From the NCBI GenBank assembly GCA_046153875.1, contig JBJXFE010000006.1, positions 43,233-107,232 on the forward strand: a stretch of DNA of 64,000 bases, read 5' to 3'. Below the pieces are notes generated by a model that saw nothing but the letters and a program-made list of their open reading frames with translations, was not told the DNA's origin and did no database searches. This document shows, piece after piece, positions 47,378-55,243 of this stretch; within the stretch, counting starts at the first letter, position 1; every line of letters begins with the position of its first letter. Both the position numbers and the translations under genes were made by a program. The stretch comes from JBJXFE01 sp046153875 (GTDB lineage: Bacteria > Planctomycetota > Phycisphaerae > Phycisphaerales > UBA1924).

Positions 47378-48166
47378 GTGCTCGCTTCCCTGATACGACA
47401 CCGCGGCTACGTCTGGGGAGCCGCGGCAGCGGACCTGCGAAACCGTTACGCGGGCTCGATCGGCGGCGCGCTCTGGAACGTCCTGCAGCCGCTGCTCATG
47501 ATCGCGGTCTTCACGGTCGTGTTCACGAGCATCATGGCGCGGCCCGGCGGCGCGGGCGTGGTGGGCGATGCGCCGTACGTCGTCTACCTCTGCGCCGCGC
47601 TCCTGCCGTGGTACGCCCTGGCCGAGTGCGTCACCCGCGGCACGCACGCCCTGGCCGCCAACGCCCTGTACCTGCGCAAATCGGCGATCCCGGAGCAGGT
47701 GTTCGTGGCGCAGACGGCGGTCGCGGCCGCGATGTCGCTGACCGTCAGCTTCACGCTGCTCATCCTCGTCGCGCTGGCGTTCGGGCACCAGCCCGCGTGG
47801 ACGTGGCTCCTCCTGCCCGTGCCGCTCGCGCTCCTGCTCGCGATGGGCTTCGGGCTCGCCGTCGCCCTTGCCTCGGTCTTTGTCTTCATCCGCGATGTCG
47901 GCCAAGCCGTACCCGTGTTGCTCCAGGCCGGGTTCTGGACGTTCCCGATCGTGTATCACGCCGAGCAGTTGCCCGGGTGGGCGCTCCGGCTGCTGCCGTA
48001 CAACCCGATGTACCCCGCGCTCACGGGCGTGCGCGAGCTGTTCCTTTTCGGGCGTGTGCCGGGCGTTGAACTGTGGGCCGGGATGATCCTGTGGGCCGCG
48101 GCCGCGCTGCTGCTGGGCTCACTGGTGCTCCGCAAGCTGCGGCCGGAGATCCGCGACGTGATCTGA
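47378..48166 (+). CDS. wzm: Polysaccharide ABC exporter permease (Wzm type, ABC-2)
   Basis: 262 residues, GTG start, about six helices. ABC-2 hallmarks: AADLRNRYAGSIGGALWNVLQPL (LxxRYxxxxLGxxWxxxxP), SKAIPEQVFVAQ-like segment after NALYLRKS, FIRDVGQAVPVLLQAGFW and LLPYNPMYPALTGVRE. It forms the channel with the Wzt-like ATPase encoded three genes earlier. The 3' end overlaps the convergent fusion gene by 48 bp. Confidence 0.9.
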   Translation: MLASLIRHRGYVWGAAAADLRNRYAGSIGGALWNVLQPLLMIAVFTVVFTSIMARPGGAGVVGDAPYVVYLCAALLPWYALAECVTRGTHALAANALYLRKSAIPEQVFVAQTAVAAAMSLTVSFTLLILVALAFGHQPAWTWLLLPVPLALLLAMGFGLAVALASVFVFIRDVGQAVPVLLQAGFWTFPIVYHAEQLPGWALRLLPYNPMYPALTGVRELFLFGRVPGVELWAGMILWAAAALLLGSLVLRKLRPEIRDVI

Positions 48167-51100
48167 GCCGCCGGCGCCCATCGGCGCCGTGGTTATCGAC
48201 GTCACGATCAGCCCCAGCGGCTTGCCGGCCGTCCGCCAGCGCCACAGGTGGAGGTCGAAGCGGTTCGCGCCCTTGCGGAGGTTGATGCGGAACGCGGCGA
48301 CATGGTCGCCGCGCGTCAGCGCCTGCTCGCCGACGATCTCGCCGCCGGCGGGCGACACGAGCCGGAGGCGCTGGCGGGCCTGCGGGCTGCGGCAAGAGAT
48401 GAGCAGGCGCGCCGGGCCGTCGTGCGCCGACTCGACCTCGAACGAGGCGACCGGCCCGTGCGCCCAGCGGCAGCGCGGCAGGCCGCGATTCGGGAACGGC
48501 CCGGCCCAGGGCTCGAAGCCGCCGATCGCCCGCCAGCCGTCCTGCTCCTGGGTCAGCACGCCGACCGGGGGCGGGGTCGTGGGGAGGAGGCGGAAGTTCA
48601 GGCGGCGGACCAGGCCGGCACGCTCGGCGACGCCGGACTTGTGCAGCAGCACCGTGATGCCGCGCGACAGCGATTCGAGCGACCACTCGTTCTCGACCCA
48701 CGACCGCCCCCAACGGCCCATCGACGCGCGGAGCGGCGCGTCGTGGTAGAGCTCGTCGATCGCCTCGGCGAGCGCCGCGGGGTTGGTGGAGGCGGCGACC
48801 CGGCCGCTGACGCCGTCGAGGATCGCCTCCGGCACGCCGCCGACCGGGTAGCCGATGCTGGGCGTGCCGCACGCGGCGGCCTCGAGGAAGACCTGGCCGA
48901 AGGCTTCTTCAAGGCTCGGGCCGACGAAGAGGTCCGCGGCCGCGTAAAGCATGGCGAGGCGGTGCGGGTCGCGCAGGTACCCCATCGCGCGCATGTTCGG
49001 GATGGGCGGTGTCGCGCCGTCCTTGAACCAGCCGACGCACACGACCATCGCGTCGTCGAGGGAGAGGCGGTCGAGCGCGTCGGCCAGGTGGGCCAGACCC
49101 TTGCGCGGGTCGGCGAGCGAGGAGGCCGAAGACATGATGATGAACCTGTCGCGGGGCAGGCCCAGGGCCTCGCGGGCGGCCATGCGGTCGCGCGGGCGGA
49201 AGACGTCGGTCTCGATGCCGAGGCGGAGGTGATGGAGGCGCGACGCGCCGCCGGCCGCGAGAGCCTCGGCGGCCTTGTTGAACGTCCACCGGCTCGCGGC
49301 CCAGAGTTGCAGCTTGGGGCACGAGGCGATGATCCGGCGCTTGGTCTCCCAGGCGGGGCGGATGAGGTCCGGACGCAGGGCGGGATGATCACCCGGGCAC
49401 GTACATCCCGCGTGGCACTGCTCAGCGTATCGGCTGCAGCCGCCCGGATAGGCGCAGCGCCCGGTGAGCAGCCAGAGGTCGTGCATGACGAAAGCGGTGT
49501 CGTAGCGCTCGGCGATGCGCCCGAGCAGCGCGGCGTCGAGTTCCGCGCCGTGCAGGTTTCCCACGACGACGAGGTCGGGCTTGATCGCGTCGAGCCGCGC
49601 CATCAGGCCGTCGCCGGTCACGCCCGCGGGTTCGCGCACGGGCTCGGTGCGTGTCGCCGCCAGCACGTGCACGTCGTGCCCCGCCAGCGCCAGTGCGTGA
49701 GCGATCCGCCGGTGCGCGATCCCGGCTCCGTAGGCGTACCCGATGTCGTTGAACATCGCGACGCGCAGTCGCGGGCGCGTCCCCGCCGGACTGGACGCGG
49801 GCACCGACCGCCCCAGGCGCGCCGCGGCCGCGTCGCGGGCCTTCGGCAGCTCCGCGCGGTACCCACCGACGACCGTGCCCGCGGTCTTCTGCTCCGGGTG
49901 CGCGCGGAAGTACGCGATGGGCCGGCCGATCACATGCAGCTTCGCCCCCCCCCCCACGCCGGCCATCCGCACCCACAGGTCGTAGTCCATGCTGTGGTAG
50001 AGGCCGGTGTCCACGTACCCGCCGGCCTTCTCCCAGATGGCCTTCGTGAAGAAGACCTCGGGCTGGTAGTAGAACTGGCCCGCGAGCCAGCGCCCGTCGA
50101 CGTCGAGGATCTCGTCGAGCGGCAGCGGCCCGTTGTCGCACGTCGTCACGTGCTTCGTGATCCACTTCCCGTCCTTGTGGACGTGGACCACGCCCGCGAC
50201 CACATCGGCCCCCGATAGCGCAAAGGCCAGCGCCATGGCCGCCAGCGCCCCGGGCGCGAGCATGTCGTCAGAGTTCAGCCACGTCAGGATCTCGCCCGTC
50301 GCGCGTGCAAACCCGCGGTTGATGGCGTCGGACTGCCCGTCGTCCTTGCGGCTTTCAAAGAACGCCAGCCGGTCGCGGTAGCGCTCCACCACCGCCAGCG
50401 TCTCGTCCGTCGAGCCGCCGTCGAGCACGATGTACTCGAGGTTCGGGTACCCCTGGTTGAGCACCGAGAGGAGCGTCTCTTCGATGAACCGGCCCTGGTT
50501 GAACGTCGGCGTGAGGACGGTGATCCGCGGCCAGGGCTTCCCGCCGGGCATCGTGGCGGGCACAGGAAGCGCGTCGGGATCGGGGGCGAAGGGCCACGTG
50601 GCGCGCCCGCTCATCACACGCCCGGAGGCTGGGCCGCACAGCTCGCGGCGAGCCGAGACGGTCAGGTCGCGCACCGGCGTGTGGTGGCGGTCGCGGCGGA
50701 GCATCGGGGGGGTGACGCTCGTGTAACGTGACCAGAGCGCGTCACGCACCTCGCCGAATGTCTCGTGCGACAGCCCGCGCGCCGCGCGACCGCGCGTCCC
50801 CCCCACGCCCTCCGCCCGCAGCAGCATCGACCCCGCGAACGTGCCCATCGCGTCGTACGCGCCCGACGCGACCCACTCGTCGACGGCGCGGCGGACACCC
50901 TCGATCCCCCAGTAATCGTGGCAGAGCACGGGCGTGCCCGGCGCGAGCAGGTCGCGCAGCCACTCCAGGTCGGCCCAGACTCCTTCACGAGAATGGTCGC
51001 CGTCGACGAAAACCATGGTGGGCACGATGGGGATCTCACGCAGGAACCGGCGCAGGTCGCCGTGGTACAGCAGACATCGCTCCGCGAGTCCCGCGTCCGC

Positions 51101-51448
51101 CAGCGTCTTCGCCGATCGTTCGAAGAACGCCGGGTCGATGTCCACGCCGAAGTACTGCGGCTGCGGCGCGCCGCGGTCCGCCGCCGCCGCGAGCGCCCCG
51201 CGCAGCTCCACCACCGCGGACCGCCCGCCGTAGACCCCGATCTCGAGGATCACGCCGCCGCAGCGGTACGCCAGCTCGTAGAGCTTCTCGCTGTCGGCGG
51301 GGTCCTGCCAGCCGGGCAGGTTTTTCGTCGTCCCATGGATCGCGCGGTGCTCGTCGCTCAGGTACCCCTCGGCACCGGCCCAACTCGGCGCGTACCCGCG
51401 GCCTTGCTCAACGGGGCGGGGCGCATCAGGTGGATCAATAATCGGCAT
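48119..51448 (-). CDS. Methyltransferase-GT2-GT4 fusion protein
   Basis: 1109 residues in at least four parts. Residues about 50-215: class I methyltransferase (VILEIGVYGGRSAVVEL, FGVDIDPAFFERS, FVDGDHSREGVWADL). About 300-500: GT2 (ITVLTPTFNQGRFIEETLLS, VLDGGSTDET, TWLNSDDML). About 560-935: GT4 (VAMFNDIGYAYGAGIAHRR, VVCVGWFKDGA, VGPSLEEAFGQVFLEAAACG). About 940-1109: a beta-rich domain (SFEVESAHDGPARLLI, HVAAFRINLRKGANRFDLHL) that looks like a carbohydrate-binding module. A C11 run (plus strand 49945-49955) lies in the GT2-GT4 part. Convergent with wzm. Confidence 0.87.
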   Translation of the reverse strand: MPIIDPPDAPRPVEQGRGYAPSWAGAEGYLSDEHRAIHGTTKNLPGWQDPADSEKLYELAYRCGGVILEIGVYGGRSAVVELRGALAAAADRGAPQPQYFGVDIDPAFFERSAKTLADAGLAERCLLYHGDLRRFLREIPIVPTMVFVDGDHSREGVWADLEWLRDLLAPGTPVLCHDYWGIEGVRRAVDEWVASGAYDAMGTFAGSMLLRAEGVGGTRGRAARGLSHETFGEVRDALWSRYTSVTPPMLRRDRHHTPVRDLTVSARRELCGPASGRVMSGRATWPFAPDPDALPVPATMPGGKPWPRITVLTPTFNQGRFIEETLLSVLNQGYPNLEYIVLDGGSTDETLAVVERYRDRLAFFESRKDDGQSDAINRGFARATGEILTWLNSDDMLAPGALAAMALAFALSGADVVAGVVHVHKDGKWITKHVTTCDNGPLPLDEILDVDGRWLAGQFYYQPEVFFTKAIWEKAGGYVDTGLYHSMDYDLWVRMAGVGGGAKLHVIGRPIAYFRAHPEQKTAGTVVGGYRAELPKARDAAAARLGRSVPASSPAGTRPRLRVAMFNDIGYAYGAGIAHRRIAHALALAGHDVHVLAATRTEPVREPAGVTGDGLMARLDAIKPDLVVVGNLHGAELDAALLGRIAERYDTAFVMHDLWLLTGRCAYPGGCSRYAEQCHAGCTCPGDHPALRPDLIRPAWETKRRIIASCPKLQLWAASRWTFNKAAEALAAGGASRLHHLRLGIETDVFRPRDRMAAREALGLPRDRFIIMSSASSLADPRKGLAHLADALDRLSLDDAMVVCVGWFKDGATPPIPNMRAMGYLRDPHRLAMLYAAADLFVGPSLEEAFGQVFLEAAACGTPSIGYPVGGVPEAILDGVSGRVAASTNPAALAEAIDELYHDAPLRASMGRWGRSWVENEWSLESLSRGITVLLHKSGVAERAGLVRRLNFRLLPTTPPPVGVLTQEQDGWRAIGGFEPWAGPFPNRGLPRCRWAHGPVASFEVESAHDGPARLLISCRSPQARQRLRLVSPAGGEIVGEQALTRGDHVAAFRINLRKGANRFDLHLWRWRTAGKPLGLIVTSITTAPMGAGGSDHVADLRPQLAEHQ

Positions 51449-51520
51449 CGTTGCTCGTGTCGGTGGACGGCCCGGCTCGGGGACGCGAGGCGTTGCTCGC
51501 GGGCTCGCTCGGCCCCGGCG

Positions 51521-53542
51521 TCAGGAGTTCCGGGACGCCGGTGCCGCGTGCCCGTTCGGTTTGAACTCGTGCTCCCACGGCAGCTCCATCGCCAGGTGCA
51601 GCCGCTGGCCGAGCTTGCGCCAGCGCGAAGCGACGAGGTCGCGCACGCGGGCGCGGAGCAGGGCGAGTTGCCGCTCGTGCTGCGCGGTGAGGCGGGCGAG
51701 GGCGGCTTTTTCTTCCTGGGTCCTGGCGGTCTGTTTGCGAAGGTCGGCGAGTCTGCCTTCGGCAGCGGTGAGTTTCGTGCGCGCGTCGTTGAGGCGCTCC
51801 AGCAGCGCCGCCTCGCGCTTGCGGTGCTCGGCCGTCCCGATCGTCATCGCTTCGTCGACCTGGGCCGCGAGCCCCCTGATCCGCAGATCGGCCGCCTGCG
51901 CCTCGCGGACGCGCACAGCGACCTCCGCCCGCGCCTTGTCCAGCTCCGCCTTGAGCCGCTCCACTTGCCCCGACGCCGACTCCTCGAGCCGCATCCGCTC
52001 GCGTGCCGCCGCCAGCTCGGCGGTGCGCTCCTCGAGCTTGGATTCCAGCGCCACGATGCGGGACTTGATCTCGACGACGTAGTCGCGGGTCGCCGCAACC
52101 TCGGCGGCCTGCTTCACGCGGTGCTGGAGCGCCTCGGCGGCCACGGCCTCGAGCTGCACCACCCGAAGCCGCGCCTGCGCCAACTGGTGCCGTGTCTGGT
52201 CGAGTTCGTCGTGCATCCGCTCGGCTGCTCCACCCGGCACCGTCGGCGACCACGCCTTCGGCTCGGCCGCGCTCGCGACGCCGAAGACCGCTTCCGCCAG
52301 CACGCTCTCGCCGCCGTCGTTCATGGATGCCTCGACCTCCTGCGCCCGCTTGCGGGCGACCGAGAGCTGTGTGAGCCGTTCGCGGGAGGAGGCGGCCCCC
52401 TCGCGTCCGATCCTGGCGAGCAGCGTCGCGTCGGGTGTGAGCAGCCTGACCGTGCGCGTGGTGACCGTATCGCGTTCGAGCGCGTCGGCCGCGGTGATCG
52501 CCTCGGACACCGGCACCTCGTGGATGCAGTAAGGCTCGGGCAGGTGGCAGTTCCACCCGCACCCGGCGCACGGCACGCCGACGGTGATCGAGACGCTCCG
52601 GTCCGCAGCCGGCAGAAACCGCGGCCACGTCCCGCCGCCGAAGACGGCGAGCACAGGCTTGCTCATCGCCGCGGCCAGGTGCATCGGGCCGGTGTCGCGC
52701 CCGACATAGCCGCGCGAGAGCGCGATGAGGCCGATGAGCACGTCGAGGGCCCCCTCGCCGGAGCCGAACCAGTCGATGGCGGCCTTGCCCGCGTCGCCCA
52801 CGGGTGTGTTCATGGCCTGCCGCACGCGCCGGGCGGTCGCCGCCTCCGGGCCGCTGCCGATGAACAGGAACTGGCGCCCGTGCTTCCGCGACCAGTGGGC
52901 CAGCAGCGCGCCCCAGCGATCCGCGGGCCAGTTGCGGACCGCGGTGTGCTCGGTATCCCCCACGCACGCGGCCCAGTACCCGTCGGGCGCGAGGCCCAGG
53001 CGCGAGAGCTCGGCCTCGGCCGCGCGGCGCTGCGCGGGCGTCGCTTCGATCCGCGGGTCCGGGAGCGTGACGCTCCGCGCCAGCACGGCGGACGCAAGCT
53101 TCTCGTTCTTGTGTGTCTCGGGTGTGTCCTCGGCGACAGGCACGTTGCCTTTGATGATGGAAGGGGGCGAGGCTCCGGTGCCGGGGTCGCGGTAGAGCCG
53201 GCCGGTCAGCGCCACGCAGCGGGCCCGGGGAAGGGCCATGGACAGACGCTCCTCCAGCACCGTCCACTGGTAGGGTGCGATGAGGAGCACGTCGGGGTCG
53301 AACGCCTTGGCAGCATCGGCCACGGGCGCGAGGGAGGCATCGCCGGGCTCGATCGACCCCGAATACACCGGTGCGGCCGCCACGACGACCCGCGCTCCGG
53401 GCGCGACCATCGGCACCACGGGCTCCAGCAGCGGGCGGACGACGAGCATCAGCTCGTGCCCGGCGTCGGCCAGGGCCCGGTACAGCGGCTGGCGCAGAAC
53501 AAGGTCGCCGATCGTGTCCGGGTTGCTGGCGAGGATCCGCAT
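51521..53542 (-). CDS. Family 9 glycosyltransferase with long C-terminal coiled coil
   Basis: 673 residues. Residues 1-380 are GT9 (heptosyltransferase-like): MRILASNPDTIGDLVLRQPL (the xGDxxxxxP start), RNWPADRWGALLAHW, FLFIGSGPEA and GRDTGPMHLAAAMSKPVLAVFG. Residues about 430-650 are Ala/Glu/Arg/Leu heptads, a long coiled coil, ending SRWRKLGQRLHLAMELPWE. Plain GT9 is about 350 residues. The coiled coil could tether or measure the glycan. It is upstream of the fusion gene, 72 bp apart on the same strand. Confidence 0.87.
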   Translation of the reverse strand: MRILASNPDTIGDLVLRQPLYRALADAGHELMLVVRPLLEPVVPMVAPGARVVVAAAPVYSGSIEPGDASLAPVADAAKAFDPDVLLIAPYQWTVLEERLSMALPRARCVALTGRLYRDPGTGASPPSIIKGNVPVAEDTPETHKNEKLASAVLARSVTLPDPRIEATPAQRRAAEAELSRLGLAPDGYWAACVGDTEHTAVRNWPADRWGALLAHWSRKHGRQFLFIGSGPEAATARRVRQAMNTPVGDAGKAAIDWFGSGEGALDVLIGLIALSRGYVGRDTGPMHLAAAMSKPVLAVFGGGTWPRFLPAADRSVSITVGVPCAGCGWNCHLPEPYCIHEVPVSEAITAADALERDTVTTRTVRLLTPDATLLARIGREGAASSRERLTQLSVARKRAQEVEASMNDGGESVLAEAVFGVASAAEPKAWSPTVPGGAAERMHDELDQTRHQLAQARLRVVQLEAVAAEALQHRVKQAAEVAATRDYVVEIKSRIVALESKLEERTAELAAARERMRLEESASGQVERLKAELDKARAEVAVRVREAQAADLRIRGLAAQVDEAMTIGTAEHRKREAALLERLNDARTKLTAAEGRLADLRKQTARTQEEKAALARLTAQHERQLALLRARVRDLVASRWRKLGQRLHLAMELPWEHEFKPNGHAAPASRNS

Positions 53543-53571
53543 CGCCCGTGATGATACGGGCGGGAACGCGT

Positions 53572-53640
53572 GGATTCACCGCGGAAAACAAGGAAAGGAA
53601 TGGCCACGGATGGGCACGGATCGGCGCGGACGAGCTCGTG
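53572..53640. repeat. Dispersed-repeat-like intergenic segment
   Basis: Between GT9 and the NRDE gene lies a stretch with ACCGCGGAAAACAAGGAAAG and then GGCCACGGATGGGCACGGAT followed by a degenerate third GGCGCGGA unit. The near-repeat CACGGATxGGCACGGAT and its A-rich start match a type of intergenic repeat I know from several GC-rich bacteria. Only one copy is visible here. No gene is supported in the 191-bp gap. Confidence 0.4.
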
Positions 53641-53733
53641 GTTACTGGCCCGGCGCCGGCCGGCGGCGATCCCACCGATGCGCCGGAGGACCGGCGATCG
53701 GGGGCACCCGATCTTGAACGGGATCGCGCGATG

Positions 53734-54525
53734 CTACCGGCGCTCGCGGACGGCGACCAAGGCGTCGGTCACGGGCTCGTAGGCCATGCTGACGCGGAAG
53801 CGATCCGTGGCGCTTCCCGCGGGCATCACGTCAAGGCGCGTGACGGAGACGGTGCGGGCCTCGGTGCGCGACATCATGACGCTGACCTCGGGGCGGTCGG
53901 GCCAGGTGTGGCGGTGGAACTCGTCCTGGCGGTCGGGCGTGGCGCCGGGCTCGGCGACCATCTCGGCGAACAGCGGCAGGCGCGGCGCGGCGCGGTGGTC
54001 GCCCAGGCCCGAGCTGGCGAAGCACATCGCGTCGCCCGCGTGCCACGACACCGTCAGGGTCGTCCGGTCCCAGCGGAGCTCGGCGGCGCGGAACTGCCCG
54101 TCGCGGACGCGGGCGTCGCGTGCGGCCTGGGCCGCGATCATGCGGAAGGGAGCGTACGAGGACAGCTCGTTGTCCTGGACGCGGGCGACCACGGCCTCGG
54201 CGGTGGGCTCGGAGATGAGGTCGGGGATCAGGAATCCCCGCGAGCGCAGCCCGGTCAGTTCGACCACGTCCACGGGCGGGCGCGGGTAGTGGTTGAGCAC
54301 CGCGAGGACGAGGCCGTGATCGGCCGCGGCGATCCACGTGCCGCCGGCGTGGGCGTCCACGGGCCAGATGGCCCGGCGCCCCGCCCCACCCCCATCCGGC
54401 AGGTCGTGCCAGCGCGGGGGGTAGGCGTTGGATCGTTCGCGGTGCTCGTCGCGGTTCACGACGACGCGCAGCCCGCGTCGCCCGCGACCGGAACCCTCAA
54501 CAGCGATGATGGAGAGAGTACACAT
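53734..54525 (-). CDS. NRDE family protein (TANGO2-like)
   Basis: 263 residues. The start MCTLSIIAVEG has the conserved Cys2 and the motif VVNRDEHRERSN follows near residue 23, which names the family. GGTWIAAADHGLVLAVLNH is also typical. Eukaryotic TANGO2 is linked to membrane and heme handling; the bacterial role is unknown. The start lies 15 bp after the DinB gene stop, so both are in one minus-strand unit. Confidence 0.85.
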   Translation of the reverse strand: MCTLSIIAVEGSGRGRRGLRVVVNRDEHRERSNAYPPRWHDLPDGGGAGRRAIWPVDAHAGGTWIAAADHGLVLAVLNHYPRPPVDVVELTGLRSRGFLIPDLISEPTAEAVVARVQDNELSSYAPFRMIAAQAARDARVRDGQFRAAELRWDRTTLTVSWHAGDAMCFASSGLGDHRAAPRLPLFAEMVAEPGATPDRQDEFHRHTWPDRPEVSVMMSRTEARTVSVTRLDVMPAGSATDRFRVSMAYEPVTDALVAVRERR

Positions 54526-54540
54526 GGAGGTTTTTGGCGA

Positions 54541-55137
54541 TCAGCGGGGGCGGGCTTCGGGGTGGGAGTTGTGGCGGGCCTCGTGGTGCATGGTGGACGG
54601 CGCCTTGCCGAACCGCTCCCCGGCCTCCACGCCGAACTCGGCCGCCATGGCCTTGAGCATCGCCTGATGGTGGACGGCGTGGTGCGTGGCGAAGGCGAGC
54701 TCGCGCCCGAGGGTGGAGCCCAGCTCCGCCTCGGCGCCGTCGCCCGCGAGCATGACGCGGACGCGGACCGGACGGGAGAGGTCGGCGTCGCACAGGGCCG
54801 CGAGCCGATCGCGGACGCCCGCTATCGCGGCCAGGGCCGCCCGGCGGTCGGTCTCCATGGGCACGTCCCGCTCGCGGTGGTCGTAGTCGATGGTGCCGTC
54901 GCGGGCCGCGTGGTCCAAGGCCGCGCGGTAGTGGTCCAGGACGTGGCGTACGTGCTTGCCGATCGTGCCGCCCTTGATGGTCGCCGATTCGCCGCAGTAC
55001 GGCGCGTCCCCCAACCGACCGACGAAGCCGGCGCACTGGTCGAGGAGTGCAAGCCCCGCGGCGGCCACGGCGGGAGTCCCCGGGGATGGCGGCGGGGGAA
55101 CATCGACGCGGACGGCGGGACGGGTCTGGATCGACAT
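54541..55137 (-). CDS. DinB-like four-helix metalloprotein
   Basis: 198 residues from the ATG at 55137. Two histidine motifs of the DinB/YfiT fold: IGKHVRHVLDHYRAALD near 60 and TLGRELAFATHHAVHHQAMLKA near 158, which would bind a metal. DinB proteins are often thiol or damage-related transferases. An in-frame GTG at 55152 would add five residues. Precedes the NRDE gene. Confidence 0.8.
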   Translation of the reverse strand: MSIQTRPAVRVDVPPPPSPGTPAVAAAGLALLDQCAGFVGRLGDAPYCGESATIKGGTIGKHVRHVLDHYRAALDHAARDGTIDYDHRERDVPMETDRRAALAAIAGVRDRLAALCDADLSRPVRVRVMLAGDGAEAELGSTLGRELAFATHHAVHHQAMLKAMAAEFGVEAGERFGKAPSTMHHEARHNSHPEARPR

Positions 55138-55243
55138 GCGGTGCTTCCCCACGATCGGTCGGTTTCGCGGAGGCTTGTCCTCGGGTCAGGTGGAAGTGCG
55201 GGTGGCGGGTCTGTTCGGCGGTCCGGATAGTACGGCAGGCCGT

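Noticed and set aside
50765..53551. 928-codon plus-strand frame opposite GT9 and the fusion gene
   Set aside because: Crosses two real genes on the other strand and has no recognisable domain.
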